From NCBI GenBank assembly GCA_965233665.1, contig CBDDTG010000045.1, positions 1 through 64,000 of the forward strand: DNA of 64,000 nt. Direction: 5' to 3'. Source of the DNA: Bacterioplanes sp965233665 (lineage in GTDB: Bacteria; Pseudomonadota; Gammaproteobacteria; Pseudomonadales; Oceanobacteraceae). A program made the position numbers and the translations under genes. Below the pieces are notes generated by a model. The model did not search any database and was not told where the DNA came from. It saw nothing but the letters and a program-made list of their open reading frames with translations. Shown piece after piece: positions 17,024 through 25,652 of this stretch; position 1 is the stretch's first letter, and each line of letters starts with the position of its first letter.

Positions 17024-19624
17024 ATGATGCAAGAGACCTATCAACCGCAGGAAATTGAAGCCACTGTGCAACAGCAGTGGGAAGAGAACCAGGTATTTAA
17101 GGCTGTCGTCGACACCAATAAAGAAAAGTTCTACTGCCTATCCATGTTTCCTTATCCCAGCGGTCGACTACACATGGGTCACGTGCGTAACTACACCATT
17201 GGTGATGTGATCTCCCGCTACCAGCGCATGCAGGGCAAAAACGTCATGCAGCCAATGGGATGGGATGCTTTTGGTTTGCCGGCAGAAAACGCCGCCATCA
17301 AAAACAACACCGCGCCCGGCAAATGGACCGATGAAAACATCGCCTATATGAAAGGCCAGCTAAAATCGCTGGGCTTTGGCTATGACTGGAGCCGCGAGCT
17401 GGCCACCTGCAAACCTGAGTATTACCGCTGGGAGCAGTGGTTCTTCACTCAGCTGGTCGAAAAAGGCCTGGCCTATAAAAAAGTGTCGGCGGTGAACTGG
17501 TGCCCACACGATAAAACCGTATTGGCCAACGAGCAGGTAATCGACAACTGCTGCTGGCGCTGCGATACCCCAATTGAGCGCAAAGAAATTCCACAGTGGT
17601 TTATTCGCATTACCGACTATGCCGAAGAATTGCTGAATGATTTAGACCAACTGGAAGGCTGGCCTGAGCAAGTGGTGGCCATGCAGCGCAACTGGATTGG
17701 CAAGAGCCAGGGCGTTGAGTTGCATTTTGGCGTTAAAAAAGAAGGTCAAGAGCAGGGTCGTGAAGAAACACTTGAGGTGTACACCACTCGTCCGGATACC
17801 CTAATGGGTGTTAGCTACGTCGCTGTCGCCGCTGGCCACCCGCTAGCCGCCGAAGCTGCCCAAGGCAATGCCGAGCTGGCTGAGTTTATCGAAGAGTGCA
17901 AAAAAGGTGGTACCGCTGAGGCGGACATTGCCACCATGGAGAAAAAAGGCATCGCCACCGGTATGACGGCGACTCACCCAATCTCAGGCAAAGAAGTGCC
18001 GATTTGGGTCGCCAACTTTGTACTGATGGATTACGGCACCGGCGCTGTGATGGCGGTGCCCGCCCACGATCAGCGTGACTTTGAATTTGCGCAGAAATAC
18101 GGTTTGGACATCACTCAGGTGATTGAGCCTGCCAATGGTGAAGACATTAACTTGGCAGAAGCGGCCTTTACCGAAAAAGGCAAGCTGGTGAATTCAGGTG
18201 AGTTTGACGGTCTGGAATTTGATGCCGCCTTTGATGCCATCGCCAATTGGTTAACCGCTGCCGGCAAAGGCCAGGTAAAAACCAACTACCGCCTGCGCGA
18301 TTGGGGCGTTAGCCGCCAGCGTTATTGGGGCACCCCTGTGCCTATGATCAACAAAGCCAACGGCGAGCAAGTTCCGACGCCAGCAGACATGCTGCCGGTT
18401 GAACTGCCAACCGATGTGGTCATGGACGGCGTTAACAGCCCAATTAAAAATAACCCTGAGTTCGAAAACATCGAATTTGAAGGGGAAGCCGCATTTCGCG
18501 AAACCGATACCTTCGACACCTTTATGGAATCCTCCTGGTATTACGCTCGCTACTGCTCGCCGTGGGACGACAGCCAGATGGTGGATCCGACCGAGGCCGA
18601 CTACTGGCTGCCAGTGGACCAATATGTCGGTGGTATTGAACACGCCATCTTGCACCTGTTGTACGCGCGTTTCTTCCACAAGCTGATGCGTGACGTTGGC
18701 CTGGTGAAGGGCGATGAGCCCTTTGCTAGCCTGCTGTGCCAGGGCATGGTGCTGGCCGATGCGTTCAGCTACCAAAACGACAAAGGCGGCAAAGAATACG
18801 TGGCGCCGAAAGATGTTGAAGCTGAGCGCGACGACAAAGGTCGTTTGCTCAAGGCCCTGTGGAATGGCAAAGAGCTGAAGCACGAAGGCATGATTAAAAT
18901 GTCCAAGTCGAAAAACAACGGCGTGGACCCACAAGAAGCCATCGATATTTACGGCGCCGACACCGTGCGTTTGTACACCATGTTCGCAGCCCCCCCAGAG
19001 CAAACTCTGGAGTGGTCAGAAAACGGCGTTCAAGGCGCACAAAAGTTCCTGCAACGCGTATGGCGCTTGGCCCATGAGCTGGTCAGCCAAGGTCTGCCAG
19101 CAGCCGTTGATACCGCCGCTCTGAGCAAAGACGAAAAAGACGTACGCCGCAAAGTGCATGAAACCATTGCCAAGGTCAGTGACGACGTTGGCCGTCGCTA
19201 CCACTTTAATACCGGTATCGCCGCCATCATGGAGTTGATGAACACCTTGCAAAAGGCCGATCGCAGCCAAGGCCAGGGGGCTGCTGTGGTGTACGAAGGT
19301 TTGCAGGCCACCGTGCGCATGCTAAGCCCGATTGCGCCGCACATTTGTCAGGTGATTTGGCAAGCCTTTGGCCAAACTGGCTTGGTATTGGATGCCGACT
19401 GGCCCGCTGTTGATAAAGATGCGCTGGTGAAAGACAGCATTCAGCTGGTGGTGCAGGTTAACGGTAAGGTGCGCGCCAAACTGGAAGCTTCAGCCAGCGC
19501 CAGCAAAGACGAGCTGGAAGCCATGGCCATGGCCGACGACGCGGTGCAAAAGCAGATCGATGGCAAAACCGTGCGCAAGGTCATCGTGGTACCTGGCAAG
19601 CTGGTGAACATCGTTGCAAACTAA
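17024..19624 (+). CDS. leuS: Leucyl-tRNA synthetase
   Basis: Class I aminoacyl-tRNA synthetase of 866 residues, close to the bacterial norm. The HIGH-type motif reads HMGH at residues 50-53 (PYPSGRLHMGHVRNYTIGD) and the KMSKS loop is at about residue 626 (MIKMSKSKNNGVDP). The editing domain is present (YTTRPDTLMGVSYVAVAAGH) and so is the zinc-binding knuckle (NWCPHDKTVLANEQ, then CCWRCDT). It charges tRNA-Leu in the cytosol. The gene begins the conserved leuS-lptE-holA unit and overlaps lptE by 11 bases. Translation starts at one of two consecutive ATGs, 17024 or 17027. No frameshift, in contrast with the accessory genes of the window. Confidence 0.98.
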   Translation: MMQETYQPQEIEATVQQQWEENQVFKAVVDTNKEKFYCLSMFPYPSGRLHMGHVRNYTIGDVISRYQRMQGKNVMQPMGWDAFGLPAENAAIKNNTAPGKWTDENIAYMKGQLKSLGFGYDWSRELATCKPEYYRWEQWFFTQLVEKGLAYKKVSAVNWCPHDKTVLANEQVIDNCCWRCDTPIERKEIPQWFIRITDYAEELLNDLDQLEGWPEQVVAMQRNWIGKSQGVELHFGVKKEGQEQGREETLEVYTTRPDTLMGVSYVAVAAGHPLAAEAAQGNAELAEFIEECKKGGTAEADIATMEKKGIATGMTATHPISGKEVPIWVANFVLMDYGTGAVMAVPAHDQRDFEFAQKYGLDITQVIEPANGEDINLAEAAFTEKGKLVNSGEFDGLEFDAAFDAIANWLTAAGKGQVKTNYRLRDWGVSRQRYWGTPVPMINKANGEQVPTPADMLPVELPTDVVMDGVNSPIKNNPEFENIEFEGEAAFRETDTFDTFMESSWYYARYCSPWDDSQMVDPTEADYWLPVDQYVGGIEHAILHLLYARFFHKLMRDVGLVKGDEPFASLLCQGMVLADAFSYQNDKGGKEYVAPKDVEAERDDKGRLLKALWNGKELKHEGMIKMSKSKNNGVDPQEAIDIYGADTVRLYTMFAAPPEQTLEWSENGVQGAQKFLQRVWRLAHELVSQGLPAAVDTAALSKDEKDVRRKVHETIAKVSDDVGRRYHFNTGIAAIMELMNTLQKADRSQGQGAAVVYEGLQATVRMLSPIAPHICQVIWQAFGQTGLVLDADWPAVDKDALVKDSIQLVVQVNGKVRAKLEASASASKDELEAMAMADDAVQKQIDGKTVRKVIVVPGKLVNIVAN

Positions 19625-20114
19625 CGCTTTCACCACGCTGATGCTGCTGGCCAGCCTGATATTATCAGGCTGCGGCTGGCAGCTACGCGGCACCACCGAA
19701 CTGTCACCTGCGCTGCAAGTCATGCACCTGAACAGCCAGGCCAGTAACCGCTTTAACCAGTATTTGCGTTTGCAGCTGGAATACAGCGGCGTGCTGCTGA
19801 CCCAAAGCGCCAGTGACGCGCCGGTGCAGCTGTGGGTCAATGCGCCTGTAATAGAGCGACGCGAGCTGTCTGTGGGCGAGGATGGCCAAGTGTCAGAATA
19901 CGAACTCAATGGCAGATTGAGCGCTCGTCTGCTGCGCCCAAGCCAAGACACCGAAGTGGTCTACGAGCTGGAAGCCCGGCGCATCTTTGCCAACGACATT
20001 AATAATGTCACGGGCACCGCCAATACTGAGCGCGAGCAACACCAGGCACTGCACCAAGACCTAGCAAGCCAGTTGCTGCGCCGACTGCAGTTTACCCAGC
20101 TCGATACGCCATGA
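19614..20114 (+). CDS. lptE: LPS-assembly lipoprotein LptE
   Basis: Outer-membrane lipoprotein of 166 residues that plugs the LptD barrel and helps insert lipopolysaccharide. The lipobox is LILSGC-GWQLRG, and the body follows the LptE pattern (LQVMHLNSQASNRFNQYLRL; NGRLSARLL; REQHQALHQDLASQLLRRLQ). I accept the TTG at 19614 inside the end of leuS because it gives a full signal peptide; the next ATG at 19641 would leave only 10 residues before the lipobox Cys. The 11-base overlap with leuS and the 4-base overlap with holA (ATGA) point to translational coupling. Confidence 0.92.
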   Translation: MQTNAFTTLMLLASLILSGCGWQLRGTTELSPALQVMHLNSQASNRFNQYLRLQLEYSGVLLTQSASDAPVQLWVNAPVIERRELSVGEDGQVSEYELNGRLSARLLRPSQDTEVVYELEARRIFANDINNVTGTANTEREQHQALHQDLASQLLRRLQFTQLDTP

Positions 20115-21115
20115 AGCTACGCCAAGACCAGCTGCACGATCATCTGCAGAAAAACCTGGCCAGCTGCTACGTCGTGTCGGGGGATGACCCCTTGCTGGTG
20201 ATGGAAGCCTGCGACAGCATTCGCGCCAGCGCCCGCCAGCAAGGCATCGAAGAGCGCGAACTGTTTCATGCCGAAGCAGGCTTTGACTGGTCAGGCTTAC
20301 GTGAAGAAGCCAACGCCATGTCACTGTTTGCCTCACGCCGCATACTGGAAGTGCGCATTGCCAATGGCAAACCGTCCGACAAAGGCGCCACTTTGCAGGC
20401 CTTAGCCGAGCACCCGAACCCAGACAACCTACTACTGGTGGTGCTACCTCGCATTGATGCCAAAGCGCAACGCAGCAGCTGGTTTCAAGCACTGGATAAA
20501 GCGGGCGTGTTTTTACCGATTTGGCCCATCGATCGCGGCCAATACAACGGCTGGCTGCAACGCCGCTTGCACGCGGCCGGCCTGCATGCCGAGCCTGCGG
20601 CACTGGCCGCCTTGGCACAACAAACCGAAGGCAATCTGCTGGCCGCCGTTCAGGAAATAGAAAAACTGCGGCTACTGGGCAGCACACAAATCACAGAAGA
20701 ACTGGTCGCCGAGGCCATTGGCGACAGTTCACGCTTTGACGCCTTTGGCCTAGCCGACGCCTGTTTAGAAGGCAATCTGGCCCAAAGCAGTCGAATGTTG
20801 TCACATCTGCACAGCGAAGGCGTCGATGCCATCATGATTTTGGGGGCGCTGAACCGCAAAATACGCCAGTTGATCGCGTTGCATGGTCAGTCAGGCCAAC
20901 AACTGAGCGCCGCCTTTAAACAGCAAAACGTCTGGCCAAGACAGCAAGGGCCCTATAAAAAGGCGCTGCAGCGACTGTCACAGACCCAGCTGCATGACGC
21001 TCTGCGTCTGGCCGAAAAGACCGATAACGCCATCAAAGGCAGCGGTGACGTACCTTGGCTGCTACTGACTGAATTGGTCACTTGCCTGTGCGGCACCAGA
21101 CTGGGGGCGGTTTAA
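20111..21115 (+). CDS. holA: DNA polymerase III subunit delta
   Basis: Clamp-loader subunit of 334 residues that opens the beta clamp. The N-terminal AAA+-like fold is seen in LASCYVVSGDDPLLVMEACD, followed by the beta-interaction region MSLFASRRILEVRI and the collar part ending in SGDVPWLLLTELVTCLCG. The order leuS-lptE-holA is conserved in gammaproteobacteria and supports the call. Its ATG overlaps the lptE stop by four bases. Confidence 0.96.
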   Translation: MKLRQDQLHDHLQKNLASCYVVSGDDPLLVMEACDSIRASARQQGIEERELFHAEAGFDWSGLREEANAMSLFASRRILEVRIANGKPSDKGATLQALAEHPNPDNLLLVVLPRIDAKAQRSSWFQALDKAGVFLPIWPIDRGQYNGWLQRRLHAAGLHAEPAALAALAQQTEGNLLAAVQEIEKLRLLGSTQITEELVAEAIGDSSRFDAFGLADACLEGNLAQSSRMLSHLHSEGVDAIMILGALNRKIRQLIALHGQSGQQLSAAFKQQNVWPRQQGPYKKALQRLSQTQLHDALRLAEKTDNAIKGSGDVPWLLLTELVTCLCGTRLGAV

Positions 21116-21191
21116 CATCAGCCTTGCTGGCTGGTTCACAGACCCGAGCCGCGACACCACCTATACTGAACACTGGTTAGCGAGTATCCGG

Positions 21192-21212
21192 AACTGACAA
21201 AAAGCGTCAGTT
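21192..21212. promoter_or_regulatory. Short perfect inverted repeat upstream of an unknown gene
   Basis: AACTGAC and GTCAGTT flank AAAAAGC, 111 bp before the start at 21323. Could be an operator or a small RNA hairpin; nothing distinguishes these. A weaker hairpin at 21119-21133 follows holA. Confidence 0.25.
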
Positions 21213-21322
21213 AACGACAGAGGTCAGCAAAGGCCGTAGTAATCATTGGAAAATCGCTTAAGATGTCACAGCATGCCGCTAACGCAGTTTGAGTGGGCAT
21301 CGGAAACAACGAGAGGCTGGCT

Positions 21323-21916
21323 ATGAATCCTGCAGTGCAACAGAATAACGCCGATCTGGTATGGGACCTTGATAAGCTCCACCAGCACCAGCGTGCCATC
21401 GACTTTATTCAGCAGTTTGAGAACCGCTTCTGTGTGTTCTCTACCTCTGTGCGCCAGCTGTACACCAACTACAGTATTTTCTTCCCAGAAGAAGCCAACC
21501 GTCAGATGGTGATCTTGCCGGACCCGTATGCGTTCCACGACACCTTTAGCCACTTGAACCGCGATGCCGTTCAAGCCACCGGCTTGCACGTGATTCCAGG
21601 CAACCTGATCGGTAAAAAAGGGTTGTACTTGGTGATTTCTCACAAGAACAAGAAGGTGCGCTCGGTGCCGATTCCTTTCCAAGAAGGCATCCGTCAAATT
21701 CTGCGCCGCTCTAACTCAGATGATCCGTTCTTGCCAGTGCTGATGAAAGGTGATTTGCGCGAGTTCAATGAAAAGCTACCATGCCTGCACTTACACCGCC
21801 TGCGCCTCGGCGAGTTGGCTGGTCTGTCATCGTTGGAATGCGAGGGCATTCGCAACATCATTACCGACAAACTGATGCGCCTGTATCAAGAATCTGGCAG
21901 CTTCAAAGTTATCTAA
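21323..21916 (+). CDS. Conserved-looking hypothetical protein, 197 residues
   Basis: Not recognised. The protein is soluble, with no signal peptide or membrane segment. It begins MNPAVQQNNADLVWDLDKLHQ and contains NRFCVFSTSVRQLYTNYSIF, a mid-protein LIGKKGLYLVISHKNKKVRS and a C-terminus NIITDKLMRLYQESGSFKVI. Codon use and length resemble a normal chromosomal gene. The start at 21323 follows GAGAGG at good spacing; an in-frame ATG at 21293 has none. Its final 66 bases, together with the downstream terminator, form the first unit of a 136-bp tandem array. Confidence 0.75.
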   Translation: MNPAVQQNNADLVWDLDKLHQHQRAIDFIQQFENRFCVFSTSVRQLYTNYSIFFPEEANRQMVILPDPYAFHDTFSHLNRDAVQATGLHVIPGNLIGKKGLYLVISHKNKKVRSVPIPFQEGIRQILRRSNSDDPFLPVLMKGDLREFNEKLPCLHLHRLRLGELAGLSSLECEGIRNIITDKLMRLYQESGSFKVI

Positions 21917-22385
21917 CCGTGGGATGCTTTGCCCACGGTTACTCCTTCTCTCCAGCTCGCCCTTCGTCTGCACGATACATGGAATCCGCAACATCATTAC
22001 CGACAAACTGATGCGTCTATACCAAGAATCTGGCAGCTTCAAAGTTGTCTGATCATGGGGCAATTTGCCTACGGTTACTCCTTTTCTCCAGCTCGCCCTT
22101 CATCTGCACGATAGATGGAATCCGCAACACCATTACCGACAAACTGATGCGTCTATACCAAGAATCTGGCAGCTTCAAAGTTATCTAACCGTGGGATGAT
22201 GTGGCCACGGTTACTCCTTTTCTCCAGCTCGCCCTTCATCTGCACGATAGATGGAATCCGCAACACCATTACCGACAAACTGATGCGTCTATACCAAGAA
22301 TCTGGCAGCTTCAAAGTTATCTGACTATGGGGTAATTTGCCTACGGTTACTCCTTTTCTCCAGCTCGCACTTCATCTGCACGATA
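21851..22385. repeat. 136-bp tandem array made of the tails of two convergent genes
   Basis: Four units begin at 21851, 21987, 22123 and 22259, a constant period of 136 bp; the last ends near 22385. Each unit holds the last 22 codons of the rightward gene including a stop (TAA or TGA), a hairpin-bearing spacer, and, on the other strand, the last 14 codons and stop of the leftward RmlD-like gene. Unit 1 belongs to the intact rightward gene and unit 4 to the intact leftward gene; the two middle units are orphan tails. Units differ by scattered substitutions. In the spacer, units 1 and 3 keep a good stem (AACCGTGG...CCACGGTT), whereas units 2 and 4 share a different, weaker version. Confidence 0.93.
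21915..21940. terminator. Hairpin overlapping the stop codon of the hypothetical gene
   Basis: AACCGTGGG pairs with CCCACGGTT, and the stem includes the TAA stop. No long T tract. A second good copy is in unit 3 of the array, at about 22187-22212. Confidence 0.5.
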
Positions 22386-23192
22386 AAAGCGTCGCACTAA
22401 ACGACTCAAGCCTCGCCGCCAGGCCTTGGGCTGCACTCCAAAGGTATGAAACAGTAGGGTGTTGTTGCTCATTGGCGCCCAAATCGACGGCATGATGCCG
22501 CCCTCACGGGAGCGCAAATTCAAGTGACTGAAGTCTTCATATTGGCTCGCTTCCGCCAACAGCGCTTCGGCAAAAGCGTAAGAAGATACCGGCTCGATGC
22601 CACCAAAGTGGTAGGTGCCCCACAAGCCCTCGACACACAAACTTTGCTTTAACATCGCCAGCACCACGTCGGCAATGTCGTCAGCCGGGGTCGGGTTAAA
22701 CAAACGCTGCATATCAAACTCGAGCACTTCTTCCGCTCGCATCTGATTCAACCATTCACTGGCGTAGTCACCGCCCTGCAAAGAAAACCCTTGCGCCTGG
22801 CGAATAATCAAATGCCTAGGGTTAGCTCTGGCTTGTTGCTCAAGCTGAAGCAGCTGCAGCGCCAGCGGCGAGTCGTCATGCCCTTCATCGTACTCGCTGT
22901 AGTTGATGTCCACAGCGGCTTTGAAAACCGTCATTGAGGATACCAGAATGACCGGCATGTCCTCGGCCTGCGCCAACTCCAGCCAATACGGGATGTGCTG
23001 CAAGTCGTCTGGTCGCCACATGGATGGCAGCAAGATCATCACCGGCATGCCACTGCTGGCAGGCAAACGCTCTCGCGATTCCAGCGTCACGCCTTTGCAT
23101 AAAAAATCTTGTTGTTGCAGCAAGCGAACAAGGTGCTGTCCCACTGGGCGATCGGCACCCACCACCAGCGGACTGAATCCTGAGTTAACCAA
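22347..23192 (-). CDS. RmlD-like NAD(P)-binding sugar-nucleotide reductase family protein
   Basis: Cytosolic short-chain dehydrogenase-like protein of 281 residues. The N-terminus has a dinucleotide-binding pattern (FSPLVVGADRPVGQHLVRLL) with the usual GxxGxxG reduced to GADRPVG. Further on are MPVILVSSMTVFKAAVDINYSEYDE (the strand before the active site), RHLIIRQAQGFS and FNPTPADDIADVVLAMLK, which matches the RmlD substrate-binding region. GTYHFGGIEPVSSYAFAEAL is the family's late motif. The YxxxK pair is not clear, so catalysis is uncertain and it could be a regulatory NAD(P)-binding protein. Its last 14 codons lie in unit 4 of the 136-bp array. Confidence 0.72.
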   Translation of the reverse strand: MVNSGFSPLVVGADRPVGQHLVRLLQQQDFLCKGVTLESRERLPASSGMPVMILLPSMWRPDDLQHIPYWLELAQAEDMPVILVSSMTVFKAAVDINYSEYDEGHDDSPLALQLLQLEQQARANPRHLIIRQAQGFSLQGGDYASEWLNQMRAEEVLEFDMQRLFNPTPADDIADVVLAMLKQSLCVEGLWGTYHFGGIEPVSSYAFAEALLAEASQYEDFSHLNLRSREGGIMPSIWAPMSNNTLLFHTFGVQPKAWRRGLSRLVRRFYRADEVRAGEKE

Positions 23193-23372
23193 GCTAAGTT
23201 CCGTTGTTTATGACCTGTTCCCGGATTATGCCACCAGTCGAAGGCGCTGACAGCCATTGCGATGGTCGTTGTTGAATGCATCACACAGCGGCATACCTCA
23301 GGTGAAAGTATTTACCTGCCCGACACTTTTCGGTACTTTCGTATCAGATAATAACTAAGAGAAGGACCGACC

Positions 23373-24716
23373 ATGCAACGATCTTACCTGGCTATCGCCC
23401 TTTCCCTAGCCTCTGCCACCACTCTGGCACAGGGCTACTACGTTGATGAGCAATCGGCTTTACGCCTCGGTAATGCTTTCTCGGGCGGCGCCGCATCAGG
23501 TGAAGGCGCCTCAGCAGCGTATTACAACCCGGCGAGCATGCTGCTGGTTGGCAACGAAGTGGCGATTAACTTGGCCGCTATTTCAGTGCAGTCAGAGTTT
23601 GACGGCGACGCCACCACAGGGGATGGCAGTGTGCCGATTCAAGGCAGCGATGCTGAAGCTGATAACTTTGATTTACTGCCCACGGCCTATGCAGTTCGGC
23701 AAATACGCGAAGGGCTAGCCGCCGGTATTTACCTGAATGCTCCGTACGCCACCGGCACCGATTTTGGCGATGACTCCGTTGCCCGCTATCACGTTACCGA
23801 AAGTGAAATCACTGGCATCGATCTGGGTTTGGCCATCGGCTTTGAAGTCACTGAGCGTCTCGATCTAGGTGCCAGCATGGTGATTCAATACCTCAGTGCT
23901 AACAACGCCGTCGCCGTCAACACGCCCGCATTTTGCTTATCACAACAAGACGCCGCCACGTGCGCCGCACTGGGCGTCGACCCTGCGTTATTAGGCAGTG
24001 ACGAGCTGGACGGAAAGTTTGAAATGGAAGGTGACAATACCGCCATTGGCTTTACCGCCGGTGCTCTCTATCACCTGTCCGACAACGCCCGCCTGGGCCT
24101 GCATTACCGCAGCCGTATTGCCCATAAACTGACGGGCACGGCGACGGTGTCGTTTCCCGAGCAAGCCAGCACCCTGGTGTCGTTGGCCGGGCTGGAAGCA
24201 GGCAAAGCAGATGGCAGCACGCAAATCGTGACGCCAGAAACCCTCAACCTGAGCTATTTTCACAGCGCCGGCGATTGGTCATGGCAAGCCGATGCCTCCT
24301 GGACCAAGTGGTCACGCTATCAAGAGCTGGCCATCGACAGCCGCGACAATACCGTCTCCGCTCTCGCCTCGGCACCGCAAGTGTATGACTGGAATGAGTC
24401 CTATCGCATTGCGGTCGGTGTCGGCTATCAACTGTCACCCAAGCTGCAGCTGCGCTCAGGCGTTGCGATGGATCAGTCTCCCATTGATGACGACAACGTC
24501 ACCATCGACTTTGGCTTCGCCGACTATCGTGCGATTTCGGTTGGCCTGAGTTATGCGCTCAGTGAGCAGCTCACACTGGATGCGGGTCTGCAGCACACAC
24601 TGCAACAAAAACGCGATATTGACCAAAACAACCTAGCCAGCTCTGGTGCGCGTTTAAAAGGTGAAATGACCACGGACGTCAACTCCGCTGCCATCGGCTT
24701 GCGCTGGTCCATGTAA
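23373..24716 (+). CDS. FadL/OmpP1-family outer-membrane transporter
   Basis: Outer-membrane barrel of 447 residues for uptake of long-chain fatty acids or other hydrophobic compounds. The signal peptide is SYLAIALSLASATTLAQ-GYY, and the mature N-terminus has the FadL hatch signature LRLGNAFSGGAASGEGASAA and YYNPASMLLVGNEVAIN. Later strands fit the family (LGLHYRSRIAHKLTGTATVS; WQADASWTKWSRYQELAID), and the chain ends in an aromatic-bearing strand SAAIGLRWSM. An extra loop with two Cys residues (FCLSQQDAATCAALG) occurs around residue 190. The AraC regulator 40 bp downstream may be cotranscribed or control it. Confidence 0.9.
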   Translation: MQRSYLAIALSLASATTLAQGYYVDEQSALRLGNAFSGGAASGEGASAAYYNPASMLLVGNEVAINLAAISVQSEFDGDATTGDGSVPIQGSDAEADNFDLLPTAYAVRQIREGLAAGIYLNAPYATGTDFGDDSVARYHVTESEITGIDLGLAIGFEVTERLDLGASMVIQYLSANNAVAVNTPAFCLSQQDAATCAALGVDPALLGSDELDGKFEMEGDNTAIGFTAGALYHLSDNARLGLHYRSRIAHKLTGTATVSFPEQASTLVSLAGLEAGKADGSTQIVTPETLNLSYFHSAGDWSWQADASWTKWSRYQELAIDSRDNTVSALASAPQVYDWNESYRIAVGVGYQLSPKLQLRSGVAMDQSPIDDDNVTIDFGFADYRAISVGLSYALSEQLTLDAGLQHTLQQKRDIDQNNLASSGARLKGEMTTDVNSAAIGLRWSM

Positions 24717-24756
24717 TGTCACAAGCTGGTGGCCATTTTTAGCGGAGCACCGGCTG

Positions 24757-25560
24757 ATGGTTATTCCCTGCGACGAGCAACTGTGGCAGGCAGCGGTCAG
24801 CCAGCCCAACAATGGGCTGGTGACTGCCTTTCGCGCGCAAAGCCCACAAGCGCTGCACGCCGTGCCGTTTGAACACTCAACCCTGATGATTGTACTACGC
24901 GGTGAAAAGCAGCTGCATGGCCTCAGCCATAACAGCGTAACGGCGGGCCACATGCTGATGGTACCGGCCGGCACCGAGCTGACCTTTACCAACCACCCAC
25001 AACCGACGTACGGCTATCGCGCATTGATTTTGGCCTTTGATGCCGAGCAGCTGATGCATCTGCCCACCGCTGCGGTTAGTCATCAACCGCAAATCAGCGC
25101 CCACGATCCCTTGTTATTGCAGTTAATCGCGCAATGGCTGCAATTGCCGGCCGAATCCAGCTGGCTTGGTCACAGACGTCGGGAAATCCTTGATCGTTTA
25201 CTACAACTCGGCTTTGCCGCCCAACTTCAAGCCGGACACAGTTTGCAGTGGCGGCACAAGTTACAACGGCTGGTGCAACAGGATTTATCCCACGATTGGA
25301 CGCTAGAGGCGGTTTGCCAGGCACTGGCCATCAGCGAATCGAGCCTGCGGCGCAAACTAAAAGCAGAAGGGGCCGGCTTTCGCCCGCTGTTGGAGCAATG
25401 GCGCCTGGTGCACGGACTTAACTTGCTGCAAACGACACATTACCCCATTCAACAGCTGGCACTGGAATGTGGCTATCAATCCGCCTCGCGTTTTGCCGAA
25501 CGTTTTCGCCAGCGTTTTGGCATGACCCCCCAAGCACTGCGCCACAGCCTATCAGATTGA
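24757..25560 (+). CDS. AraC-family transcriptional regulator
   Basis: Transcription factor of 267 residues. The N-terminal half is a cupin-like sensor (HAVPFEHSTLMIVLRGEKQL; SVTAGHMLMVPAGTELTFTN). The C-terminal half holds both helix-turn-helix units of the family: DWTLEAVCQALAISESSLRR and YPIQQLALECGYQSASRFAE, then RFRQRFGMTPQALR. Ligand unknown. It sits between the FadL porin and a PEBP gene on the same strand, so either could be a target. Translation starts at 24757, after AGCGGAG. Confidence 0.92.
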   Translation: MVIPCDEQLWQAAVSQPNNGLVTAFRAQSPQALHAVPFEHSTLMIVLRGEKQLHGLSHNSVTAGHMLMVPAGTELTFTNHPQPTYGYRALILAFDAEQLMHLPTAAVSHQPQISAHDPLLLQLIAQWLQLPAESSWLGHRRREILDRLLQLGFAAQLQAGHSLQWRHKLQRLVQQDLSHDWTLEAVCQALAISESSLRRKLKAEGAGFRPLLEQWRLVHGLNLLQTTHYPIQQLALECGYQSASRFAERFRQRFGMTPQALRHSLSD

Positions 25561-25652
25561 CCGTTTGCGGCGATTCGCCGAACGTTTGCGCATCTTGCGA
25601 CAGACACCGCTTGCGTACACTGCAGCCTCCGTTATCCGCAATGGAGAAAAAT

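Noticed and set aside
18251..19003. 250-codon open frame antisense to leuS
   Set aside because: It lies fully within leuS, whose motifs are intact; it has no family features and reflects codon bias.
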